Positions 46,321-54,110 of a stretch of 64,000 bases of DNA are shown in pieces (position 1 is the stretch's first letter; each line of letters begins with the position of its first letter). Source of the DNA: Leptolyngbya sp. NIES-2104 (GTDB taxonomy: Bacteria; Cyanobacteriota; Cyanobacteriia; Leptolyngbyales; Leptolyngbyaceae); NCBI RefSeq assembly GCF_001485215.1, contig NZ_BBWW01000001.1, forward strand, positions 1,054,001 to 1,118,000. Direction: 5' to 3'. The notes beneath the pieces are model-generated. The model ran no database searches and was not told the origin of the DNA. It saw nothing but the letters and a program-made list of their open reading frames with translations. The position numbers were made by a program, and so were the translations under genes.

Positions 46321-47411
46321 ATCGCTCAAATCGACGTGGAAAGCACAAGATTTTTATCGGCATGTCTCCGGGTGTGGGCAAAACCTACAGAATGCTCGAA
46401 GAAGGACATCGACTAAAACAAGAAGGAGTTGACGTAGTAATCGGACTGCTCGAAACGCATAATCGCCACGATACGATCGAGAAAGCGATCGGCTTAGAGC
46501 AAGTTTCGCGTAAATTGGTGACTTATTCTGGAGTGACGCTCACCGAGATGGACACAGAAGCGGTGATTGCTCGTCAGCCTCAGCTTGCTTTAGTCGATGA
46601 ACTCGCTCATACCAATGTTCCAGGCTCTGAGCACGAGAAACGCTATCAAGATGTAGAGCAGATTTTAGCCGCTGGAATTGATGTTTACTCGACCGTGAAC
46701 ATTCAGCATTTAGAAAGCTTGAATGATTTAGTGGCTCGAATTACGGGCGTTGTCGTGCGGGAACGAATCCCCGATCGCTTACTTGAACAAGCGGATGAAG
46801 TGGTCGTCGTCGATGTCACGCCTGAGACTCTAGAAGAACGACTCAAAGACGGAAAAATCTACGCACCTGAAAAGATCGATCAATCACTGCAAAACTTTTT
46901 TCAGCGTCGAAACTTGGTTGCACTCCGAGAACTTGCATTGCGAGAGATTGCTGACAACGTTGAGGGAGATGCGATCGAAGACACGAACCCAAACACAACT
47001 GCTCCCTACTGCAATATTCATGAGCGCGTGTTAGTTTGCGTTTCAACTTATCCCAATTCGCTTCAATTGCTTAGACGCGGAGCGCGAATTTCAAACTACA
47101 TGCGTGCGCCACTCTACTGTGTCTTTGTCGGCGATCCAGATCGATTTCTCACGAAGGCAGAAAGTTTACAGATTGAGACGTGTGAACGGCTTTGCAAAGA
47201 GTTCGACGGACAGTTTATTCGCGTTTCAGACCTCGATATTGCAAAAGCGATCTCTGAGGTTGCAAAACGGTATCGAATTACTCAAATTGTGATTGGAGAA
47301 AGTCAGCGATCGCGCTGGAAAACTTTGCTCAAAGGCTCCCTCACACAGCGATTGTTAAAACTGCTGAAAAACATTGATGTCCACATCATTGCAACCGAAA
47401 ACAAAACATAA
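46317..47411 (+). CDS. Short KdpD-like protein (sensor N-terminus plus USP domain, no kinase)
   Basis: 364 residues corresponding only to the N-terminal cytoplasmic half of Kdp[21 protein letters not shown] (Walker A-like), then [41 protein letters not shown] and [18 protein letters not shown] are intact. A universal-stress-protein-like domain follows (about 235-364, [20 protein letters not shown] ... [20 protein letters not shown]). The membrane segments and histidine kinase core of full KdpD (~900 residues) are absent. Short KdpDs are known in cyanobacteria and bind regulators or c-di-AMP-type ligands in related proteins. No kdpABC genes are adjacent. It overlaps lipB by 4 bases. Confidence 0.93.
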   Translation: MNRSNRRGKHKIFIGMSPGVGKTYRMLEEGHRLKQEGVDVVIGLLETHNRHDTIEKAIGLEQVSRKLVTYSGVTLTEMDTEAVIARQPQLALVDELAHTNVPGSEHEKRYQDVEQILAAGIDVYSTVNIQHLESLNDLVARITGVVVRERIPDRLLEQADEVVVVDVTPETLEERLKDGKIYAPEKIDQSLQNFFQRRNLVALRELALREIADNVEGDAIEDTNPNTTAPYCNIHERVLVCVSTYPNSLQLLRRGARISNYMRAPLYCVFVGDPDRFLTKAESLQIETCERLCKEFDGQFIRVSDLDIAKAISEVAKRYRITQIVIGESQRSRWKTLLKGSLTQRLLKLLKNIDVHIIATENKT

Positions 47412-47447
47412 AGAATACAATCGATCGTAGAGTGCTCAGTAGGTTTC

Positions 47448-48581
47448 ATGCGTCCGATTTATCTCGATAATCATTCAACCACACGAGTAGACGATCGCGT
47501 TTTAGCCGCAATGCTGCCGTTTTTCACCGAGCATTATGGCAACGCTGCAAGCGTGACGCATTCTTACGGCTGGGAAGCAGAAGCCGCCGTCAAACAAGCA
47601 CGAGAAACGATCGCAGAAGCAATTCACGCCACACCTGAAGAAATTATCTTCACCAGCGGTGCAACTGAAGCGAATAACTTAGCGATTAAAGGAGTTGCAG
47701 AAGCTTACTTCAATCAAGGGCGACACATTATCACGGTTCAAACCGAGCATAATGCTGTGCTTGATCCTTGTCGCTATTTGGAATCGCTTGGATTTGAAGT
47801 GACGTATCTAGGAGTCGATCGCTTTGGCTTAATCGATTTGACTGAACTCGAAAAAGCCATGCGTGACGATACGATCTTGGTGTCGGTCATGGCAGCGAAC
47901 AATGAGATTGGCGTGATTCAACCGATCGACAAAATCGGTGAACTCTGCCGCAGTCGAAATATTCTTTTTCACACCGATGCCGCACAAGCGATCGGCAAAA
48001 TTCCCCTCACTGTTCATAACGTTGATTTGATGTCGATTACAGGTCATAAGCTTTATGCGCCAAAAGGAATCGGTGCCTTGTACGTGCGGCGAAGAAATCC
48101 CAGAGTTCAACTCTCTGCACAATTACATGGAGGTGGACATGAGCGAGGAATGCGATCGGGAACGCTCTACACTCCTTTGATCGTTGGACTGGGAGAAGCG
48201 ATCGAGATTGCCGATCCAATTTCTGAGGCGATGCACGTCGGAAAATTGCGCGATCGTTTGTGGGAACAGTTGCAGATCGAAGGCGTTCATCTAAACGGAC
48301 ATCCAACTCAGCGTTTACCTGGAAATCTAAATCTCAGCATTGAAGGAGTCGATGGACAGGCATTGCTTCTCGGATTGCAACCCACGATCGCGGTTTCATC
48401 CGGTTCCGCTTGTACCTCCACAAAAATTGAACCGTCCCATGTTTTAAGCGCGATCGGGGTGCCAAAAGAATTAGCGTTTGCGTCGATTCGCTTCGGAATT
48501 GGGCGATTTAATACTGAAGAAGACATCGATCGGGCGGCTCACGCTGTTCAAGAAACCGTTGATTCGCTGCGGCAAATTTAG
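47448..48581 (+). CDS. Cysteine desulfurase (NifS/IscS family)
   Basis: PLP enzyme that removes sulfur from cysteine for Fe-S clusters and thiolation. 377 residues. IYLDNHSTTRVDDRVLAAML, IIFTSGATEANNLAIKG, HTDAAQAIGKIPL, the PLP lysine in SITGHKLYAPKGIGALYV, and the catalytic Cys in SSGSACTSTKIEPSHVL are all intact. The gene follows the short KdpD by 36 bases. No iscU/sufU or nif genes are nearby, so the pathway cannot be assigned from context. Confidence 0.95.
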   Translation: MRPIYLDNHSTTRVDDRVLAAMLPFFTEHYGNAASVTHSYGWEAEAAVKQARETIAEAIHATPEEIIFTSGATEANNLAIKGVAEAYFNQGRHIITVQTEHNAVLDPCRYLESLGFEVTYLGVDRFGLIDLTELEKAMRDDTILVSVMAANNEIGVIQPIDKIGELCRSRNILFHTDAAQAIGKIPLTVHNVDLMSITGHKLYAPKGIGALYVRRRNPRVQLSAQLHGGGHERGMRSGTLYTPLIVGLGEAIEIADPISEAMHVGKLRDRLWEQLQIEGVHLNGHPTQRLPGNLNLSIEGVDGQALLLGLQPTIAVSSGSACTSTKIEPSHVLSAIGVPKELAFASIRFGIGRFNTEEDIDRAAHAVQETVDSLRQI

Positions 48582-49210
48582 CCCTCTATCTTGAGATTTT
48601 GAATGAGAAATGCGATCGCGTGTTCATAATTATGCACGCTTTAAGAAATCTGTAAACCGTCGATATAACGAAATCGTTTTCTATCTGATTCTAGAAGGGT
48701 AATCTCACTGGATCGATCAAACTTATAGAATCAGTTATTAAAAAATAGAATGATTTCAGAATGTAAAACTGTTTTCGCCCGTAAAGAAATTTGGGAATAC
48801 CTAATTCATAAGAAGAAAGATTTGCTTCACGTTTCCTGTGATCCCTGATGGGTTCTTTACCATAATCAACCGTTCTCAGTGAAATCACTGGAATAGTTTC
48901 ATCCTTCTTTAGAATGATCCCCGAATTCTAAAGACAATGTGAAAGTCCTTTTTCAAAAATAGCTTCTACAACCCAGACCTAGAAGCGATTTCCAAGGATT
49001 TCATCACGTTTAGTCGAGCGCATCACAACTCACAATAGAGAGTAGAAACTAGGATCTTTGTGAAATTTCTATTGCTCGTAAACAACGGTTAAAAATGAGT
49101 AATTTATTTCACAAACTGTTTCTCAATCGACAGCATTTCATTACGAATCTGAAAACTTCATTAAGAAGTATCCCTACTGTTTCACATTAATTATCGCGAT
49201 CGCCCGACCA
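48582..49210. other. Long AT-rich intergenic region
   Basis: About 630 bases with few CGATCG motifs. I see no gene (the best frame, minus strand 48691-48888, has no protein-like features), no tRNA and no clear inverted repeat. It must hold the promoter of 49211-49498. It could contain a small RNA, but nothing identifies one. Confidence 0.45.
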
Positions 49211-49498
49211 ATGAAAAGTAACGATGCCTTCACCTCAACTTGTCGCCATTGCCGTTTTTATTCCCCCGAAGGGCGGCGTGGTGGTCACTGTAGCCAACTC
49301 AATGTTTCTGTCCAAAGCACCTGGAAAGCCTGTTCCTTAGCAACCCGGATTTTTGAACCGGAATGGGAATTTTCTGGACTTCCGGTGTGGCACAGCGAAA
49401 CGGCTTTTGCTCGGCAGGCGGATTCAGAAGGTCAACCGTTTACTTATGTGGTTGAGCCAGTAGAAACCAAGTCTGAAGTTTCTGTGACATCGATTTAA
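49211..49498 (+). CDS. Conserved hypothetical protein with four-cysteine N-terminal motif
   Basis: 95 residues. The N-terminus CRHCRFYSPEGRRGGHC, with a further Cys in WKACSLATRIF, gives C-x2-C-x12-C-x13-C, a likely zinc or iron-sulfur knuckle. The second half is acidic and aromatic (EPEWEFSGLPVW) and probably less ordered. I recognise the general type as a small conserved cyanobacterial protein; no function is established. It has its own terminator. Confidence 0.78.
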   Translation: MKSNDAFTSTCRHCRFYSPEGRRGGHCSQLNVSVQSTWKACSLATRIFEPEWEFSGLPVWHSETAFARQADSEGQPFTYVVEPVETKSEVSVTSI

Positions 49499-49515
49499 TG
49501 ATCTCTAAAATCGTG

Positions 49516-49547
49516 AAATCGCATTCTCCTGTAGAGTGCGATTTTTT
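49516..49547 (+). terminator. Terminator of the four-cysteine protein gene
   Basis: AAATCGCA ... TGCGATTTTTT with a 13-base loop, about 20 bases past the stop. Confidence 0.85.
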
Positions 49548-49553
49548 CATGCA

Positions 49554-49585
49554 AAAACGTCGAGATCAAACGAATCTCGACGTTT
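49554..49585 (-). terminator. Terminator of the 49605-50024 gene
   Basis: AAAACGTCGAGAT / ATCTCGACGTTT, a tight hairpin with A/T flanks, 20 bases past the minus-strand stop. With the preceding hairpin it forms a back-to-back pair. Confidence 0.85.
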
Positions 49586-49604
49586 CAAGCAGTTTTCATC
49601 TCAA

Positions 49605-50024
49605 CTAAGGATTTTGTGCTGCCGTTGTTTGCTCAACTTTCACAGGTGAATCCGAATCGCCTAGAACCACTAAACGCTGATTCGGATCGGCTCGATTCGT
49701 TTGCTCTTGAACGATCGCGGTGGTTTGCTGAGGATCAAAATAACGATTAAAGTCTGATTTCAACCGGGACACGCGGGTATCTGCGGTATGAACTTCGGCT
49801 TGGATTTCTTTTAGTTTTGCTTGTTGATTGAGACTATAAGGAATTAACTGTACCAGAGCAGCGATCGCTGCACCGGAAATCACGACATTGACGCTGAGTT
49901 TCGCGATCGCTTCGGCTGCCAAAACGCGGTCTTGCTGTGGACGAGAACGGCGCGACGATTTTGGGGAGCGAGAACGACGAGATCTAGGAGACTCAGGCGG
50001 TTGTGGTAGAGGAAGTGCATTCAT
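49605..50024 (-). CDS. Conserved hypothetical single-pass membrane protein
   Basis: About 139 residues from ATG 50024 (upstream TTG rejected). A Pro/Arg/Ser-rich basic N-terminus (about 5-35) is followed by a hydrophobic segment (LSVNVVISGAAIAALVQLIPY, interrupted here at position ~21), a heptad-like helix (KLKEIQAEVHTADTRVSRL), FDPQQTTAIVQEQTNR and an acidic end. The layout resembles a slr1601-type cyanobacterial protein of unknown function. The orientation is probably N-in. Confidence 0.75.
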   Translation of the reverse strand: MNALPLPQPPESPRSRRSRSPKSSRRSRPQQDRVLAAEAIAKLSVNVVISGAAIAALVQLIPYSLNQQAKLKEIQAEVHTADTRVSRLKSDFNRYFDPQQTTAIVQEQTNRADPNQRLVVLGDSDSPVKVEQTTAAQNP

Positions 50025-50510
50025 GGGTTCATACAGCGGTGACAGCAAAAAAGCAACTCAAGCACGAAGAAATTCACTCTGAAATTTATTCTTGTGACGA
50101 CGTGCAATTCTAGTCAGTACCTGATCCAACTCTTCACCTCTTGCAAGCGAAGAACTGCGAGTTTCAATCCATCAAAAAAACTTGATTTCTTGTTGGTAGA
50201 GCTTACTTAAAATTGCAAATCTGGAACCCAAAATCAAGAAGTACGAGTGAACTAAGTGCGCCAGTCACAAAAAAGACAAAAGTTAAAACAGAGAAAAGCA
50301 AGAAAATTTAGCTTTTTTGGGTCTTAACTGTTGGGTTTCTTGTGTGTTTTGTTGCCTGGTTAGCCTACCTGAGCGGAAAGAACCCATTCAGGCAGGAAAC
50401 TTGCCTAGATAGTTTACTTGCTCAATTGCAAAATGATCACTGAATTTACAGTTTTCTTTCCGCAATTTGCTCGTTTGCTTCTAAGATCGTCTCCTGCCTA
50501 ATTCGAGCCT
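50025..50510. other. Intergenic region downstream of psaM
   Basis: AT-rich, no CGATCG-bearing coding pattern and no supported gene. It contains a hairpin CTACCTGA / TCAGGCAG (50365-50395; one G-T pair) that may end the psaM transcript. The rest is the leader/promoter of 49605-50024. Confidence 0.45.
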
Positions 50511-50606
50511 TTACTTGTAAAGCTCAGTTGCTAACCGAAAAGCGAGGACTCCCGGAATGAGAGCCACGACCAGCGCAACCAGAACTTGAGTATCAGATAA
50601 AGACAT
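50511..50606 (-). CDS. psaM: Photosystem I reaction centre subunit XII
   Basis: A 31-residue single-helix thylakoid protein that sits near the photosystem I trimer interface. Minus-strand ATG at 50606 preceded by AAGGAG 9 bases upstream; TAA at 50513-50511. The sequence starts MSLSDTQVLVALVVALIPGV and ends LAFRLATELYK, which is the complete and typical PsaM. At this size it is easily missed by gene callers. It follows the antiporter gene on the same strand, separated by a terminator and about 130 bases, so it most likely has its own promoter. Confidence 0.96.
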   Translation of the reverse strand: MSLSDTQVLVALVVALIPGVLAFRLATELYK

Positions 50607-50694
50607 GTTTGAAACTCCTTATCTCAGGGTTATAGTTCCTCAATGTGAACGAAAACGCACATTTCGGAAAGTGGTTGTAACAAGATGCAACAGA

Positions 50695-50727
50695 AAAACC
50701 CCTGAATTTTGCATTTTTCAGGGGTTT
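50695..50727. terminator. Terminator of the antiporter gene
   Basis: AAAACCCCTGAA / TTCAGGGGTTT with an 11-base loop lies just past the stop of 50735-51997 and upstream of psaM. Confidence 0.8.
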
Positions 50728-50734
50728 CACTGCC

Positions 50735-51997
50735 TTAAGCTTCGTGCTGGGCGGGGTTTTGTTCTAGAGTTTCGTTGTGTTCCACATTGCGCTCGTACCA
50801 GCGCATCAGTGGGGTAGAGGTGACACCGTGGAGCAGGACGGAAAGGACGATCGTCCAAAACGTGATCCAGGCGATCTGCTCCCCATCGTAACCCTTCAAC
50901 CCGTGACCGAATGTGTAAGCCAGGTAGTAGATCGAGCCGACTCCTCGGATTCCGAACCAGCCATAGAGCCAGCGAGTCGCGGGATGGACTTTTAAGCCGA
51001 TCGTACTAATCCAAGCGCCGAGCGGTCGGATGACGAAAATTAAACTAAAGGCGATAACGAAAGCATCTCCAGCAAATTTCAGCATCGGTGCAAATCGCAG
51101 CATTGAGCCGAGTAGCAAGATGGTTCCGATTTCTGCGAGTTTTTCTATGCGTTCGATGAAATGAAGCTGATTCTCGGTGTACTCATCGTTTCGTCTGCGT
51201 CGCATGGCGATTCCAGCCACAAAAACCGCTAAAAATCCGTAGCCATAGACCAATTCAGCGAGAGCATATGTGATGAAAATTGCGCTGAGGGCAACAAAAT
51301 CTTCCATCAAATCGTCTGAAGTGCGAAAGCGTTCGAGTTTTTTATCGATCCACTTAATCGCTTTTGCCACGAGAAATCCGACCACGATTCCCGCAAAAAT
51401 TGCCCAAACTAAGTCGATCGCAATCCATCGATGAATCCATTCTCGCCAATTGTCCTTCTCAATCCAGTGAATGCCAAAATAAACAAACGGAAATGCCAGC
51501 GCATCATTTAATCCGCCTTCTGAAGTAATGCCGAATCTTAATTCATCGCGATCTTGTGGATCTTCGAGTTGAACTTCTGAAGCCAACACCGGATCAGTCG
51601 GAGCGAGAATTGCCCCCAAAAGAATCGATAAACCCCAATCTAATTGGACAACATAATGCGCGATCGCTGCAACCGCAAAGATTGTAATCGGCATGAGTAA
51701 ACCGATTAGTCGGATTGTCGATCGCCAAGCTCCGTATTGCAACGGACGACTCATTTTCAGTCCGCAACTAAACAGAGAGATTAAAACAACGATTTCGGTC
51801 GCTCGTTCGAGAAAATTTGCATCCGGGCGAATCTGAACCAAATTCAATCCATAAGGACTCAAAATGATTCCGACAAATAAATAAATGAGCGCATAAGACA
51901 AAGGTAATCGAGCAATCCAACCCGATCCCACCGTTACCATCAACAACAGTAAACCAATCACCAATAGATCAAGAATATAGACATCCACAAGCGCCAT
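50735..51997 (-). CDS. Cation:proton antiporter (CPA1/NhaP type)
   Basis: About 420 residues with roughly twelve membrane helices. ILLGAILAPTDPVLASEVQL carries the TDP motif of CPA antiporters, and EGGLNDALAFPFVYF carries the Asn-Asp ion-binding pair (ND). Both are intact, so it should be an active Na+(K+)/H+ exchanger in the plasma or thylakoid membrane. The C-terminus is short and acidic with no regulatory domain. ATG 51997 is the first Met; no strong ribosome site is visible. Confidence 0.93.
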   Translation of the reverse strand: MALVDVYILDLLVIGLLLLMVTVGSGWIARLPLSYALIYLFVGIILSPYGLNLVQIRPDANFLERATEIVVLISLFSCGLKMSRPLQYGAWRSTIRLIGLLMPITIFAVAAIAHYVVQLDWGLSILLGAILAPTDPVLASEVQLEDPQDRDELRFGITSEGGLNDALAFPFVYFGIHWIEKDNWREWIHRWIAIDLVWAIFAGIVVGFLVAKAIKWIDKKLERFRTSDDLMEDFVALSAIFITYALAELVYGYGFLAVFVAGIAMRRRRNDEYTENQLHFIERIEKLAEIGTILLLGSMLRFAPMLKFAGDAFVIAFSLIFVIRPLGAWISTIGLKVHPATRWLYGWFGIRGVGSIYYLAYTFGHGLKGYDGEQIAWITFWTIVLSVLLHGVTSTPLMRWYERNVEHNETLEQNPAQHEA

Positions 51998-52067
51998 CCT
52001 AGAGTGCAATTCGTCTTCACTCTAAGAGCACGATCAAATCGATATATTGATCTACTGGCAGATCTTA

Positions 52068-53099
52068 TTAGGGCTTGCGGATATAGCCCCATTTTTGATT
52101 CAATTTAACGCGGGCTAACCCTTCTCGAAACGAGCCAACCTCCTCGAATTGAGGCGCGATCGCAATTTTTCCAGTGGTATCAATAAAGCCCCATTTGTCA
52201 CCCATTTTCACGGGTGCTAGTCCATCTGAAAAGTCTCCAGCAAATTCATATTTTGGCTGGACTACAAACTTACCAGATTTATCGATATAGCCCCATTTTT
52301 GATTGCTTTCAACTAACGCTAATCCGTTAGAAAAATCAGAGGCAAAGGAAAATTGAGGTGCGATCGCAATTTTTCCACTCGAATCGATATATCCCCATTG
52401 TTTGCCTACTCGAACTCGCGCCATTGAATCCGCTAGATTAAATGCTCCATCAAATTGGGGTTGAGTCACAAACTGTCCACTTTGATTGATATAGCCCCAT
52501 TTCTTCCCGATTCGCGCTGGTGCAAGTCCGGCTGAAAACCGCCAAGCATCCTCGAATTTTGGCTCAATGATCATTCTGCCAGTTTGATCAATGTAGCCAT
52601 ATTTTTCACCGAGTTTGACTGCTGCAAATCCCTGTGAAAATCCCGATGTCAGGGTGAATTTTGGCGGGATCACAACCTCTCCAGTCGGTTTGATAAATCC
52701 GTAGCGTTGATTCACTCGAATCGCTGCGAGTCCTTCTTGGAATCTGGAAACTTGTTCGTATCGCGGCTCGATCGCGAAGTCTCCCTGTCGGTTCAGATAT
52801 CCGAACAGTCCATCGAGCCGCACGATCGCGAGTCCTTCAGAAAATGGCGCGTAAGCTTCTAGCTCCATTTTGGGTGTGACGGTCAGCCGTCCTGAATGAT
52901 CGATGTAGCGAAACTCTCGACCGAATTGGACTAATGCAGCCCCTTCAGCAAAATCGGAAGCACTATCGAATTGATTCTCGATCGCGAATTCGGTCGGAGT
53001 GAGGGCGATGGCGCGTTGTTCGATCGCAACTTTCTGAGGAGCCGCACAAGCTCCGACGGTTGTTAGACTAAGCGCCGCAAGCAAAAGGAGGCGAAACAT
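52068..53099 (-). CDS. WG-repeat lipoprotein
   Basis: About 343 residues from ATG 53099 (upstream extension to 53171 rejected). The signal peptide ends in lipobox VGAC (about residue 18). After this, eight complete and one terminal WG repeat follow, each about 35 residues with the form KWGYIDKSGKFVVQP then FSDGLA. WG repeats are thought to form beta-rich solenoids for protein binding; no enzyme domain is present. Anchored in the envelope. The substrate or partner is unknown. Confidence 0.9.
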   Translation of the reverse strand: MFRLLLLAALSLTTVGACAAPQKVAIEQRAIALTPTEFAIENQFDSASDFAEGAALVQFGREFRYIDHSGRLTVTPKMELEAYAPFSEGLAIVRLDGLFGYLNRQGDFAIEPRYEQVSRFQEGLAAIRVNQRYGFIKPTGEVVIPPKFTLTSGFSQGFAAVKLGEKYGYIDQTGRMIIEPKFEDAWRFSAGLAPARIGKKWGYINQSGQFVTQPQFDGAFNLADSMARVRVGKQWGYIDSSGKIAIAPQFSFASDFSNGLALVESNQKWGYIDKSGKFVVQPKYEFAGDFSDGLAPVKMGDKWGFIDTTGKIAIAPQFEEVGSFREGLARVKLNQKWGYIRKP

Positions 53100-53217
53100 A
53101 ACCGTAGTGTGAAAAACGAATACGCTTAGTTTAACGAGGAATAGAAATCGCAACACTAAGATTAGATACAAGTAATCGATCGCCGTTAAACTAAAAGCAC
53201 TATCGTAAATTACGCAA

Positions 53218-53625
53218 ATGGATCTAACAGTATTAGTTAAATCGCTAGAATCAGGACAGTTTGAAGCATCTGCCTTGGAGATGCCTGCTTATCGAGTAGA
53301 AGCAGAGTCGCGGGAAAGTGCGATCAATGCCTTGAAAAATGTTTTGCTTGATCAAGTCAAAGATGTAGAAGTTCTATCTTTACGCTTGCCAGTTCCCGTT
53401 TCGCCAACGGTTGAGAACCCGTGGCAAAAGCTTTTCGGAATTTTTCAGGACGATCCCTACTTCGACGAAGTCGTTGAGATTATTCAAGCTGAGCGAGAGG
53501 CTTTGGGTGATGAGGAAATTGATCCAGCCTACTACATGCCCAAGGTACTGAATAAACTGCCAGTAACCCTTAAACCAGCGGCTAAACAAGTTGATTCAGC
53601 TTATACTAAGCCCCAAGATTCATGA
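53218..53625 (+). CDS. Putative antitoxin of a VapBC-like pair
   Basis: 135 residues, acidic, no recognised DNA-binding domain. The N-terminus MDLTVLVKSLESGQFEASAL followed by YRVEAESRESAINALKNVLL looks like a HicB/Phd-type small alpha-beta domain. The C-terminus with FGIFQDDPYFDEVVEII is typical of cyanobacterial proteins that precede PIN toxins, where it would wrap around the toxin. The PIN gene follows 6 bases downstream. Confidence 0.7.
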   Translation: MDLTVLVKSLESGQFEASALEMPAYRVEAESRESAINALKNVLLDQVKDVEVLSLRLPVPVSPTVENPWQKLFGIFQDDPYFDEVVEIIQAEREALGDEEIDPAYYMPKVLNKLPVTLKPAAKQVDSAYTKPQDS

Positions 53626-53631
53626 CTCGAT

Positions 53632-54048
53632 GTGATCTTGGATACCGATCACGTTTCGCTGATTCTGCGGGGAGATGTGCGCCTTAAACAGCAAGTCGAG
53701 CAGCATGCTGAAGCTTGTACAACTGTGATTACAGTTCAAGAAGTTTTTAACGGCTGGATTCCACTCATTAACCAAGCAAAACCGACCGCCGATTTTGTTA
53801 CATTGTATAGCTATGTAACAAAACTGACTGAGTATCTCAAGCAGACTGGGATTTTGAGCTTTGACCAAGATGCCGATGAATGTTTTAGATTTCTCTTACA
53901 GCAAAATCCTCCACTACGAAAAGCGCGTTTACAGAGAGATATGAGAATTGCCGCGATCGCACTTTCTCAGGATGCTACGGTAGTCACTCGAAATCAGCGC
54001 GATTTTGGGCAGGTTCCAGGATTAAAACTTGTCGATTGGTCAATTTAG
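53632..54048 (+). CDS. PIN-domain ribonuclease toxin (VapC/FitB-like)
   Basis: 138 residues starting at GTG 53632. PIN acidic residues are intact: Asp in ILDTDHVSLILRGD, Glu in TVQEVFNGW, Asp in LQRDMRIAAIALSQ, and the terminal TRNQRDFGQVPGLKLVDWS motif characteristic of VapC. Such enzymes cleave tRNA or rRNA when the antitoxin is lost. It is tightly linked to the upstream antitoxin candidate and is located just before cobN. Confidence 0.92.
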   Translation: MILDTDHVSLILRGDVRLKQQVEQHAEACTTVITVQEVFNGWIPLINQAKPTADFVTLYSYVTKLTEYLKQTGILSFDQDADECFRFLLQQNPPLRKARLQRDMRIAAIALSQDATVVTRNQRDFGQVPGLKLVDWSI

Positions 54049-54110
54049 TCAAACTGCTCATTAGATTCGCGATAGATTAGGGACTTGCACTCTCACGGTT
54101 TGAAGCGTTT

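Noticed and set aside
46317-47411. Frameshifted or truncated full-length KdpD
   Set aside because: The gene ends cleanly after the USP-like domain, and the next gene begins 36 bases later with no kinase remnants; short KdpDs are known in cyanobacteria.
48691-48888. 65-codon minus-strand frame in the long intergenic region
   Set aside because: No ribosome site, no conserved-looking pattern, and composition equal to its surroundings.
48582-49210. tRNA or other known RNA gene
   Set aside because: No cloverleaf, TpsiC-like GGTTCGA block or other RNA signature was found here or in any other gap.
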